Shown one piece after another: positions 1 to 5,562 of a DNA stretch of 14,636 nt. The stretch spans positions 1 through 14,636 of the forward strand of contig DVJK01000158.1 of the NCBI GenBank assembly GCA_018716795.1, read 5' to 3'. Within the stretch, counting starts at the first letter, position 1, and each line of letters starts with the position of its first letter. The notes beneath the pieces were generated by a model. That model saw nothing but the letters and a program-made list of their open reading frames with translations. It made no database searches and was not told where the DNA came from. The position numbers and the translations under genes are program-made. The stretch comes from Candidatus Scatomorpha merdipullorum (GTDB lineage Bacteria; Bacillota; Clostridia; Oscillospirales; Oscillospiraceae).

Positions 1-129
1 CTGATACTGCTTATTATCGCCGCCTTCGGCATCAGCACGCTCTGGTTCACCGTCTTCATAGACGCCATAGCCGCCGTCGCCGCCGCCCTAGTCTCCATCC
101 TCGCCTTCTCGGGTGAGCTGTACTCGTAA
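1..129 (+). CDS. C-terminal end of an unidentified membrane protein (partial)
   Basis: The reading frame is open from the first base and ends in TAA at 127-129, giving the last 42 residues of a protein that begins outside the window. The segment is almost wholly hydrophobic, with one or two membrane helices (LLIIAAFGISTLWFTVF and an Ala/Val-rich stretch), and ends in GELYS. The fragment is too short and too generic for a family call. It is followed within about 30 bases by a strong hairpin, so it is the last gene of its transcription unit. Confidence 0.6.
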   Translation: MILLIIAAFGISTLWFTVFIDAIAAVAAALVSILAFSGELYS

Positions 130-138
130 AACCCGGCC

Positions 139-200
139 TGAAACGCCCGCGGGCATTTCAGCGCAAAAAGGACCGGTCTCCAGACCGGTCCTTTTTGCGC
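139..200. terminator. Intrinsic, probably bidirectional terminator (40-base palindrome plus a small hairpin)
   Basis: Positions 161-179 and 182-200 are perfect reverse complements (19-bp stem, 2-base centre). The stem has a GC-rich heart (GACCGGTCT) and an A5/T5 tract on each side, so it gives a terminator with a U-run on either strand. Just before it, CTGAAA (139-144) and TTTCAG (156-161) enclose a GCCCGCGGGC palindrome, forming a second small hairpin. It ends the transcript of the partial membrane gene and may shield the repeat region from read-through. Confidence 0.85.
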
Positions 201-210
201 GTCCGAACAC

Positions 211-370
211 CCCGTAGGGGCGGGCTTCCACGCCCGCCCGGTGTGGGAGGAAAGACGACGTCGCCGCGCCCGTAAAAATGGTGCGCGGGCTGTGCCCGCG
301 GGATTGCATAAGCTGGGTTGTGGACGCAAGGCAGGCGCACCGTGGTAAACGCGGGTGCAGTTGGTCACGC
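211..370 (+). repeat. Composite repeat unit, copy A
   Basis: A 160-base unit with three modules. (1) CCCGTAGGGG is followed by a hairpin GGGC-TTCCAC-GCCC. (2) A spacer containing GACGACGTCG leads to the invariant core hairpin GCGCGGGCTGTGCCCGCG (283-300), then GGATTGCATA. (3) The tail GCGCACCGTGG..GCGGGTGCAGTTGGTCACGC ends at 370. Modules occur in the same order and spacing in copies B and C. The upstream edge abuts the terminator at 200. Confidence 0.8.
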
Positions 371-445
371 CGGCCAGCTGCGTCTAACTCGGCCCCGGAC
401 GGCGGACAACTGTGGTTTATGCTGACACCTACCCACACGCACAAC

Positions 446-608
446 CCGTAGGGGGCGGCGTCCCCGACGCCCCTTCCGCCGGATGAAGGACGACGTCGGT
501 CCGGCGCGTCGCGCCAAAGGTGCGCGGGCTGTGCCCGCGAAATCGCATACGTTGGGCGGCGGACGTCACCATGCGCGCCGTGGGAAGCGCGGGTGCAATC
601 GGCCACGC
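446..608 (+). repeat. Composite repeat unit, copy B
   Basis: A direct repeat of copy A, 163 bases long. CCCGTAGGGG is followed by the hairpin GGCGTCCCCGACGCC, then the spacer GATGAAGGACGACGTCGGT, then the same core hairpin (522-539). The tail ends GCGGGTGCAATCGGCCACGC. The first-module hairpin differs in sequence from copy A but keeps its pairing, which suggests that the structure is what is conserved. Confidence 0.8.
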
Positions 609-711
609 TCAACGTCCGCAGCCGGTCAAGCGCGGCAGACACGCAACGCAAGGGCGGGCGTGAAGATAGGTTGCCGCGTGCAACCGGCGCCGTCGGTCGA
701 CCGGCGAACGG

Positions 712-738
712 CGCACCGAGGACGGTGCGCCCTACGAC
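712..738 (-). repeat. Short GTAGGG hairpin repeat, variant stem
   Basis: On the minus strand it reads CGTAGGGCGCACCGTCCTCG followed by GTGCGCC, the first module of the composite unit with a different self-complementary stem (GCGCACCG/CGGTGCGC). The core and tail modules are absent. Confidence 0.55.
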
Positions 739-788
739 GTGTGGGGAACGTTTCCGCATTGCAAATACGTCATCCGTCGTCAAACGAA

Positions 789-816
789 AGGGGCGTCGGG
801 GACGCCGCCCCCTACG
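789..816 (-). repeat. Short GTAGGGG hairpin repeat
   Basis: On the minus strand: CCGTAGGGGGCGGCGTCCCC then GACGCCCC, forming GGCGTC/GACGCC. It nearly matches module 1 of copy B in inverted orientation. The flanking CGTCATCCGTCGTC resembles a decayed spacer module. Confidence 0.65.
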
Positions 817-923
817 GTGGTTGCGATAGGGTACGTTTCAGCGGAGCCGTGAGGTGGGCGGGAAGTTTAGACGTAGATCCCGCACCCGTTACGATGTATG
901 CCGCAAGGCTGGTTTCGCTGTTG

Positions 924-952
924 CCCGTAAGGGGCGGCGTCCTCGACGCCCC
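924..952 (+). repeat. Short GTAGGGG-type hairpin repeat
   Basis: CCCGTAAGGGGCGGCGTCC followed by TCGACGCCCC. It has the same hairpin (GGCGTC/GACGCC) as the elements at 446 and 1308, with one extra A. It stands alone, without core or tail modules. Confidence 0.65.
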
Positions 953-993
953 GCGGTTGCGGGATTGCCGGGCCAATTTATACGCACCCATTC

Positions 994-1153
994 AGCGTGA
1001 CCAATTGCACCTACTTCAACCACGGTGCGCACGGTAACGCCCACCACCCAACGTATGCAATCCCGCGGGCACAGCCCGCGCACCATTTGTGCGGCGCACC
1101 GGCGTTGTCCTTCATCCAACGCCGGGAGGGCGTGGAAGCCCTCCCCTACGAGG
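994..1153 (-). repeat. Composite repeat unit, copy C (inverted)
   Basis: Read on the minus strand this has the same module order as copies A and B. CCTCGTAGGGG comes first with a hairpin GGGCTTCCACGCCC. The spacer GATGAAGGACAACGCCGGT follows, then the identical core hairpin and GGATTGCATA. The tail ends TGCAATTGGTCACGCT. The length is 160 bases. Opposite orientation to copies A and B implies independent insertion or inversion rather than tandem duplication. Confidence 0.8.
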
Positions 1154-1181
1154 TATCCGCCTCGCACCTACGTTGCACCAA

Positions 1182-1238
1182 CCCCTCAGTCACGGCGCAG
1201 AGCGCCGTGACAGCTCCCCTTTCAGGGGAGCCGAGGGG
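1182..1238. repeat. Branched hairpin repeat (three-way junction)
   Basis: CCCCTC (1182-1187) and GAGGGG (1233-1238) form an outer stem. Inside are two perfect hairpins: TCACGGCGC/GCGCCGTGA (1190-1198 with 1202-1210) and GCTCCCCT/AGGGGAGC (1213-1220 with 1224-1231). The sequence is unrelated to the GTAGGGG units. From general familiarity, 'CTCAGTCA...GACAGCTCCCCT' elements recur in Clostridia genomes, but I cannot cite a named family. Confidence 0.6.
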
Positions 1239-1307
1239 GGGTAGGATGAGGTTTGCTGCGTTTACGCATCTGTTTATCGCGATACTGATACCTACGTTTC
1301 GCACCCA

Positions 1308-1375
1308 CCCGTAGGGGGCGGCGTCCTCGACGCCCCTTGCGTCGGTCGACGGACGACGTCGGTTACACGCTGACA
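1308..1375 (+). repeat. Partial composite repeat (module 1 plus spacer)
   Basis: CCCGTAGGGGGCGGCGTCC then TCGACGCCCC is followed by the spacer-like GGACGACGTCGGT (1350-1362). The core hairpin and tail are missing, so this is a truncated copy. Confidence 0.6.
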
Positions 1376-1387
1376 CCTCCCCAATAC

Positions 1388-1415
1388 ACCGTAGGGGCTT
1401 ATCATCCAAGCCCGC
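1388..1415 (+). repeat. Degenerate GTAGGGG hairpin repeat
   Basis: ACACCGTAGGGGCTT...AAGCCCGCC keeps the CCGTAGGGG start and a GGGCTT-like/AAGCCC pairing, but its loop differs from every other copy. It is a decayed or divergent member. Confidence 0.4.
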
Positions 1416-1449
1416 CAACGTCGCCGCTCCGTTCGCCGCGCGCATTACG

Positions 1450-1480
1450 GCAAAAAGAGCTCCCAAAGGGAGCGCTTTTG
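1450..1480 (-). terminator. Intrinsic terminator of the leftward dtxR-membrane protein unit
   Basis: On the minus strand GCTCCC-TTT-GGGAGC is followed by TCTTTTTGCC. It begins two bases after the stop of the membrane protein gene at 1482. Confidence 0.8.
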
Positions 1481-1481
1481 C

Positions 1482-1913
1482 TCATTCTTCCATTTTGAAG
1501 CTCAAATCTCCGTGCTCGACCTGCTTGAGCAGGGCGGAGCTGATGGCCTTGTCCATGAATTTTTCGTATTTCACGAAGTAGTTCGCCGCGTTGCGCTGAT
1601 TTACGCCCAGGCGTCCGATGGTTGTGGCCAGGGTGAGCAGTATGCCGCCCAGCCAGCCGAAGAGGGAGTAGTCCCTGCCCCAGTGTACGACGGCTATGGT
1701 GGCCGCGGCGGTGATAATGGCCCAGAGCACGGTGCGGTAGCCGGTCTTCATGTAAATTGCGCCGGCGGCCACGCGCCCGCCGTAGAGCTTCTTGAGCTTC
1801 GCCGTGATGGGTACGTCGCAGAAAAAGCCCAGCAGCACGGGCAGCAGGCCGAAGGTGTACAGCAGCGCGCCCGCGACAAAGAGCGCGATGGCGAAAACGA
1901 TGTCCAGCACCAT
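1482..1913 (-). CDS. Small membrane protein coupled to a DtxR-family regulator
   Basis: This is a 143-residue protein that I do not recognise. The start is ATG at 1913-1911, directly after the regulator's stop (TGA, one base, ATG). The frame runs further upstream, but that part lies inside the regulator gene and has no ribosome site of its own. Membrane segments are at about residues 4-30 (VFAIALFVAGALLYTFGLLPVLLGF), 62-77 and 84-100. Between them is a basic loop (AKLKKLYGGR), and the C-terminal 40 residues are charged and soluble (YFVKYEKFMDKAISS). An AGGGA lies about 10 bases upstream. Translational coupling to the regulator suggests a role tied to its metal response. Transport, sensing or envelope maintenance cannot be told apart from sequence. 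Confidence 0.75.
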   Translation of the reverse strand: MVLDIVFAIALFVAGALLYTFGLLPVLLGFFCDVPITAKLKKLYGGRVAAGAIYMKTGYRTVLWAIITAAATIAVVHWGRDYSLFGWLGGILLTLATTIGRLGVNQRNAANYFVKYEKFMDKAISSALLKQVEHGDLSFKMEE

Positions 1914-1914
1914 G

Positions 1915-2307
1915 TCAGACGCCGTCCCTTCCCGCCGCGGCAGCCATGCCGGAGGCGTGGCGCTTGAGCGCCTCAAAGGTCTCGCCGGATATGACATGCT
2001 CTATTCGGCAGGCGTCCTCGGCGGCCACCTCGGGCGCGACGCCCAGGTTCGTGAGCCACTCGGAGAGCAGCGTGTGCCGCTCGTATATCTTCTCGGCTAT
2101 CTCCCGGCCCGCGTCCAGCAGCTCGATATTCCCGTCGGCGTCGACCCTTATATAGCCGCCCACGCGCAGGTTCTTCATGGCCACGCTCACGCTCGGCTTC
2201 GAGAAGCCGAGCTCGTTTGCAATGTCTATGGAGCGCACCACTCCCTTGCTCTTGTGGAGAACGAGTATGGTCTCCAGATAGTTCTCAGCGGATTCTTGAA
2301 TTTTCAT
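1915..2307 (-). CDS. DtxR/MntR-family metal-dependent transcriptional regulator
   Basis: A 130-residue DNA-binding metalloregulator that would repress metal-uptake or homeostasis genes when loaded with Fe(II) or Mn(II). The N-terminal winged helix is at residues 1-65 (ESAENYLETI; recognition region NELGFSKPSVSVAMKNL, then the wing YIRVDADGNIEL). A helical metal-binding and dimerisation domain follows at 66-130. Probable metal ligands are E12, H78, C100, E103 and H104. The string DACRIEHVIS resembles DtxR's ACRWEHVMS, with Cys where Bacillus MntR has Glu, which leans toward an iron-type site. The protein stops after the dimerisation domain, so the SH3/FeoA-like third domain of DtxR is absent, as in MntR. 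GGGAGAGG precedes the ATG. It has its own promoter and is the first gene of a two-gene leftward unit. Confidence 0.88.
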   Translation of the reverse strand: MKIQESAENYLETILVLHKSKGVVRSIDIANELGFSKPSVSVAMKNLRVGGYIRVDADGNIELLDAGREIAEKIYERHTLLSEWLTNLGVAPEVAAEDACRIEHVISGETFEALKRHASGMAAAAGRDGV

Positions 2308-2346
2308 CCTTTTTTCCTCTCCCGCCCAAAGCGAAGTTTCTGGCCT

Positions 2347-2375
2347 ATTCTACCACAAAGCCGCGGCCTCTGCAA
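2347..2375 (-). promoter_or_regulatory. Promoter of the dtxR-family gene
   Basis: Minus strand: TTGCAG (2375-2370), a 17-base spacer, then TAGAAT (2352-2347). Transcription would start near 2340, leaving a leader of about 35 nt. I see no clear palindromic DtxR-type operator over it. Confidence 0.7.
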
Positions 2376-2386
2376 GCGCAGAGCGC

Positions 2387-2416
2387 TGGCCAAACCGGGC
2401 GCGGGTGTGCTATAAT
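2387..2416 (+). promoter_or_regulatory. Promoter of the TraX-like gene
   Basis: A perfect TATAAT at 2411-2416, preceded by the extended -10 TGC (2408-2410), with a weak -35 TGGCCA (2387-2392) 18 bases upstream. The predicted start lies near 2423, so the transcript would begin almost at the GGAGGTGA ribosome site. Confidence 0.65.
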
Positions 2417-2434
2417 GGGCGCGGAGGTGAGCTC

Positions 2435-3238
2435 ATGAGCTCCTTTGCGCTTAAAATCACGGCCATAGTGCTGATGACGCTGGACCATTTCGCCACGATA
2501 GCAGGCCAGCTCGGGATTATCGCGCTGATTCCCGGCGCCGGCTTGGACAGCGCCTGGGCCCTGAACCTCAGCTACGGCATATTGCTGGCGCTGAACGGCC
2601 TGGGCCGCGCGGCCTTCCCGCTTTTCGCCTTCATGCTCGCCGAGGGCTGCGCGAGGACGCGCAGCATGCCGCGCTACATAGGCAGGCTGGCGCTCTTCGC
2701 GCTTATCTCCGAGCCGGTCTACTATTTCACGCTGGGCGGCGCGGTGTACGGCGCGGATTTGGGCGGCTTTATCGCGAACATAGCCGGACTCAACTTCAAC
2801 AATATCTTTTTCACGCTGGCCCTCGCCGCGCTCGCCATATACGCCTGGCAGCGCCTGACGCCGCGGGGCAGGGGAGGGGCGGCGCTCGGCCTTCTCGCCT
2901 TCGCCCTCGCCGCGTTCGCCGCAGGGTATTTCAAGACGGATTACGGAGCGATGGGCGTGATACTCATATTCGCGCTCTACCTCGCGGGGAAGAGCAGGAA
3001 GCTCCAGTGCGCGGTCATAGTCCTCCGGGCGCTGGTTCTCTACTTCTTTTCGGGCTTTGGCTACGGATGGTACGTTATCGGCCCCTGGCAGTTCATCAGC
3101 TTTTTCGGCGCCTGCCTCTCGCTCATTCCGGTCCTGCTCAGCAGCGGACGCCGCGGGAGGCCGCTCAAGTGGGCCTTCTACATATATTATCCCGCGCACC
3201 TCGCCGTCCTCGGCCTCATAGCCGCGCTTTTGCATTGA
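2435..3238 (+). CDS. TraX-family integral membrane protein
   Basis: A 267-residue polytopic membrane protein of the TraX family (Pfam TraX, named after the F-plasmid pilin acetylase). Chromosomal Firmicutes members have no established function and may be membrane acyltransferases. Family signatures seen: LKITAIVLMTLDHFA at 6-20, GRAAFPLFAFMLAEGCARTR at 57-76, ISEPVYYF at 91-98, NIFFTLALAALAIYAW at 123-138, DYGAMGV at 169-175, and the C-terminal WAFYIYYPAHL at 246-256. About eight hydrophobic segments span the protein. The start is ATG 2435, four bases after GGAGGTGA (2423-2430). The upstream in-frame extension overlaps the -10 box. It is transcribed divergently from the dtxR-family gene. Nothing nearby suggests conjugation, so the name reflects family only. 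Confidence 0.85.
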   Translation: MSSFALKITAIVLMTLDHFATIAGQLGIIALIPGAGLDSAWALNLSYGILLALNGLGRAAFPLFAFMLAEGCARTRSMPRYIGRLALFALISEPVYYFTLGGAVYGADLGGFIANIAGLNFNNIFFTLALAALAIYAWQRLTPRGRGGAALGLLAFALAAFAAGYFKTDYGAMGVILIFALYLAGKSRKLQCAVIVLRALVLYFFSGFGYGWYVIGPWQFISFFGACLSLIPVLLSSGRRGRPLKWAFYIYYPAHLAVLGLIAALLH

Positions 3239-3263
3239 CAAGTCCGCCGCGGCATATTAAACT
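3235..3263 (+). promoter_or_regulatory. Promoter of tgt
   Basis: A consensus TTGACA (3235-3240), 17-base spacer, and TAAACT (3258-3263). The -35 box contains the TGA stop of the TraX-like gene, so the two genes are packed with no spare sequence. The leader is about 20 nt, too short for a preQ1 riboswitch. Confidence 0.75.
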
Positions 3264-3293
3264 ATACGCTGTTGGAAATTTGGAGGGATGCCC

Positions 3294-4424
3294 TTGTTTA
3301 ATGTCATAAAACGCGAGGGACGCGCGCGGCGCGGCGAGTTTTCCTGCCCGCACGGCGCCGTCCAGACGCCGGTCTTCATGAACGTCGGCACCCAGGGCGC
3401 GATAAAGGGCGCGCTTTCGGCGCGCGACCTGAGGGATATCGGCTGCCAGATAGAGCTCTCAAACACCTATCATCTGCACGTCCGGCCCGGCGACGAGCTC
3501 ATCAAATCCCTCGGAGGTCTGCACAAATTCATTACCTGGGACGGCCCGATACTCACGGACAGCGGAGGCTTCCAGATTTTCTCCCTCGCCGAGCTGAGGA
3601 AGATAGGCGAGGACGGCGTGCGCTTCAACTCCCACGTAGACGGGCGGCATATCTTCATGGGCCCGGAGGAGAGCATGCGCATACAGTCCAACCTCGGCAG
3701 CGACATAGCCATGGCCTTCGACGAGTGCGTCAAGATTCCCTCGCCCTACGACTATGTCAAGGCCAGCTGCGAGCGCACGGCCCGCTGGCTGGAGCGCTGC
3801 GTCAGGGCGCTTGCGGAGTATAACGCCGAGCCCGACGCCGTAAATCCCGGCCAGGTGCTCTTCGGCATAAACCAGGGCGCGGTTTTCCCCGACCTTCGCA
3901 TCGAGCACATGAAGCGCATAGCCGAGCTGGACTGCGCGGGCTACGCCATCGGCGGCCTCGCTGTCGGCGAGACGCATCAGGAGATGTACGACACGATTGA
4001 GGCCGTCGAGGAGTATATGCCGCAGGACAAGCCGCGCTATCTCATGGGCGTCGGCACGCCGGGGAACATTATCGAGGGCGTCGCGCGCGGCGTGGACTTC
4101 TTCGACTGCGTCATGCCCGCCCGCAACGGCCGCCACGGCCACCTATTCACCTGGGGCGGGATTATCAACATCAAGAACGCCAAGTATGAGCGCGACGAGA
4201 GCCCCATTGATCCCGAGTGCTCCTGCCCGGTCTGCCGGAGGTATTCCCGCGCCTATGTGCGGCACCTCTTCAAGGCCGAGGAGATGCTCGCCATGCGCTT
4301 CGCCGTGACGCACAACCTGTGGTTCTACAACAGCCTCATGCAGCGCATCCGCGAGGCCCTCGACGGCGGCAGCTTCGAGGATTTCCGCCGCCGGTATTCG
4401 AAGCGGCTCGACACGCGCATATAA
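3294..4424 (+). CDS. tgt: tRNA-guanine transglycosylase
   Basis: Exchanges the guanine at position 34 of GUN-anticodon tRNAs for preQ1 in queuosine synthesis. Numbered from the ATG at 3288 (378 residues), the catalytic acid/base is D91 in DSGGFQ, the nucleophile D273 in DFFDCVMPARNGR, substrate-binding residues lie in FDEC (145) and Q196, and the zinc site is C311, C313, C316 and H342. These sit 7-11 positions below their Zymomonas counterparts. I place the start at TTG 3294: GGAGGG (3282-3287) abuts the ATG at 3288 with no spacer but lies six bases from the TTG. The guanine-pocket loop reads INQGA rather than the usual IVQGG. queA is not adjacent, unlike in Bacillus. Confidence 0.95.
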   Translation: MFNVIKREGRARRGEFSCPHGAVQTPVFMNVGTQGAIKGALSARDLRDIGCQIELSNTYHLHVRPGDELIKSLGGLHKFITWDGPILTDSGGFQIFSLAELRKIGEDGVRFNSHVDGRHIFMGPEESMRIQSNLGSDIAMAFDECVKIPSPYDYVKASCERTARWLERCVRALAEYNAEPDAVNPGQVLFGINQGAVFPDLRIEHMKRIAELDCAGYAIGGLAVGETHQEMYDTIEAVEEYMPQDKPRYLMGVGTPGNIIEGVARGVDFFDCVMPARNGRHGHLFTWGGIINIKNAKYERDESPIDPECSCPVCRRYSRAYVRHLFKAEEMLAMRFAVTHNLWFYNSLMQRIREALDGGSFEDFRRRYSKRLDTRI

Positions 4425-4430
4425 AAAACC

Positions 4431-4459
4431 TTGCAATTTTGAAAATACCGGGTTATAAT
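4431..4459 (+). promoter_or_regulatory. Promoter of yajC
   Basis: TTGCAA (4431-4436), 17-base spacer, TATAAT (4454-4459), starting seven bases after the tgt stop. Start expected near 4466, with a leader of about 30 nt containing GGAGGT at 4482-4487. Confidence 0.8.
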
Positions 4460-4497
4460 CTACACACCGTATCTTTAGGCTGGAGGTAAACAAGCAA

Positions 4498-4905
4498 ATG
4501 TTTTTTAATGTACTCACAAGCGGCGCCGCTAACGGCGGCTTGGGCGGTATGAGCTCCATACTGTTCCTCGTTATCATCTTCGTCGTCTTCTACTTCTTCC
4601 TTATCCGTCCCGAAAATAAGCGCAAGAAGCAGCTCAACGAGATGCGCAGCAACATCTCCCTCGGCGACGAGATTGTCACCATCGGCGGCATTATGGGTAA
4701 GGTCGTTCAGGTGACCGAGGACACCATCACCTTCGAGACCGGCGAGGACCGCGTCCGCCTGCAGGTGACCAAGTGGGCCATCAGCTCCAATGTCCGCGAG
4801 GAGAAGCAGCGCGCCGAGCAGGAGGCTGCCGCCCGCGCCGCCAAGAGCAAGAAGAAGGCCAAGACCTCCGGCGAAGAGAACAGCGTCGACGGCGAAGGCA
4901 AGTAA
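4498..4905 (+). CDS. yajC: Preprotein translocase accessory subunit YajC
   Basis: A 135-residue single-pass inner-membrane protein that associates with SecDF-SecYEG. It has one N-terminal helix (SSILFLVIIFVVFYFFLIRP, about 19-38) and the family signature RPENKRKKQLNEMRSNISLGDEIVTIGGIMGKVVQV at 37-72, a basic cytoplasmic stretch followed by a small beta domain (to about 98). The C-terminal 35 residues are a low-complexity Ala/Lys/Glu tail (EEKQRAEQEAAARAAKSKKK), a coil-like extension common in Clostridia. Its position next to tgt is conserved in many Firmicutes. Start chosen from GGAGGT ten bases upstream. Confidence 0.95.
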   Translation: MFFNVLTSGAANGGLGGMSSILFLVIIFVVFYFFLIRPENKRKKQLNEMRSNISLGDEIVTIGGIMGKVVQVTEDTITFETGEDRVRLQVTKWAISSNVREEKQRAEQEAAARAAKSKKKAKTSGEENSVDGEGK

Positions 4906-4924
4906 CAGGCCCGCAACGTGAATT

Positions 4925-4977
4925 AAAATCCCTCCGACGTAATAGGATGTACAAACACCTGCGTCGGAGGGATTTTT
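4925..4977 (+). terminator. yajC terminator whose 3' arm carries the next gene's ribosome site
   Basis: AAAATCCCTCCGACG (4925-4939) pairs perfectly with CGTCGGAGGGATTTT (4962-4976) to give a 15-bp stem ending in T5. The 22-base loop can itself pair (AGG-A-TGT with ACA-CCT). The 3' arm contains GGAGGG (4966-4971), exactly six bases before the ATG at 4978, so the folded hairpin both terminates and hides that ribosome site. The inverted form also has a U-run on the minus strand. Confidence 0.8.
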
Positions 4978-5400
4978 ATGACCACACAAACTGAGCGCCG
5001 GAGCGCTCGCAAGCCGCCGGTCAAATGGTACGTGCTCGGCCCGGCGGTCTGTATACTGAGCCTGCCCGTTTTCATGTACCTCTGCGCCCTGCTGCTCGCC
5101 CGCGAGCTATTGCCCTTCAGCCTTGCGGATGAGCTGGTGACGGCCTCGGTCTTCCTGGCCGGAACGGCGGGAGGGGCCGCGGGCAGCGCCGTCAGGGGAG
5201 GGAAGGCCGTCCAGAGCGGCTTTATATCCGGCTGCGTCCTCGCCGCCGCGCTCGCCGTCGCCGCCCTGGCCGCGCCGGGAGAGGGCGCGCTCAGCGCCCA
5301 ATGCCTGCGCCATGCGATAGCCGCCGCGGCAGGCGGCGCCTTCGGCGGGGCGCTGGGCATGAGGCGGCGGCCCGGCAAAAGGCGGCGCAAAAACCGCTGA
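4978..5400 (+). CDS. TIGR04086 (YrzE-like) family membrane protein
   Basis: A 140-residue integral membrane protein of unknown function. After a basic N-terminus (TERRSARKPPVKW) there are about four membrane segments (16-40, 49-70, 76-97, 107-128) rich in small residues, with glycine motifs AGTAGGAAGSAVRGGK and AAAGGAFGGALG, and a strongly basic C-terminus (RRRPGKRRRKNR). This matches the TIGR04086 family, and the position immediately after yajC parallels yrbF-yrzE in Bacillus subtilis. The ATG directly follows the T-run of the terminator and uses the GGAGGG in that stem. Expression therefore needs read-through from yajC or initiation inside the hairpin; no separate promoter was found. Confidence 0.75.
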   Translation: MTTQTERRSARKPPVKWYVLGPAVCILSLPVFMYLCALLLARELLPFSLADELVTASVFLAGTAGGAAGSAVRGGKAVQSGFISGCVLAAALAVAALAAPGEGALSAQCLRHAIAAAAGGAFGGALGMRRRPGKRRRKNR

Positions 5401-5446
5401 TTACCGCTTGTTGAGGCGGATGTGATAACTATCCGTAATATGGGCG

Positions 5447-5478
5447 CTTGGTATACATAACATGGTTTGATTACCAAG
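5447..5478. repeat. Imperfect palindrome resembling a recombinase core site
   Basis: CTTGGTA (5447-5453) and TACCAAG (5472-5478) are perfect reverse complements enclosing TACATAACATGG. Viewed as 11-6-11, the left arm GGTATACATAA matches the AGTTTACATAA repeats further on at 9 of 11 positions. It may be a second, weaker Xer-type site or simply a hairpin after the YrzE-like gene. Confidence 0.35.
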
Positions 5479-5562
5479 ACCGGCGTCGCGCTCCCGGCCC
5501 ATGCGCCAAATCTGGTGTATTTGCCGCGCTTTTGCCCAGGGCAGTGCCAGGTAAGTTGACTA

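Larger units (their letters stand above)
201..1449. other. Gene-free repeat region of about 1.25 kb
   Basis: Several open frames cross this stretch on both strands. None has a recognisable product, their translations are the repeats read through, and opposing frames overlap. I regard the whole stretch as non-coding. It holds three copies of a composite unit of about 160 bp, several stand-alone GTAGGGG hairpins and one branched hairpin element, all listed separately. The remaining spacer bases look like decayed repeat material, for example the recurring 'GCTGACACCT' leaders at 420-429 and 1369-1378. No transposase, tRNA or promoter was seen. Confidence 0.8.

Noticed and set aside
211..1153. 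CRISPR array
   Set aside because: The repeats are about 160 bp, differ in orientation, are irregularly spaced and have no cas genes nearby.
88..1466. Several long open frames on both strands across the repeat region, up to 231 codons
   Set aside because: They overlap each other in opposing frames, read straight through the hairpin repeats, have no recognisable domains and lack consistent ribosome sites.
2435..3238. TraX-like gene as evidence of a conjugative element
   Set aside because: TraX-family genes are common on Firmicutes chromosomes, and no relaxase, type IV secretion or integrase gene of an ICE is present in the window.
2345..3241. A 298-codon open frame antisense to the TraX-like gene
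   Set aside because: The translation is Arg/Glu/Ala-rich with no domain, and the sense frame has clear membrane helices, a ribosome site and a promoter.
3241..3293. preQ1 riboswitch before tgt
   Set aside because: The leader between the predicted transcription start and the start codon is only about 20-25 bases, and no preQ1 pseudoknot elements are visible.
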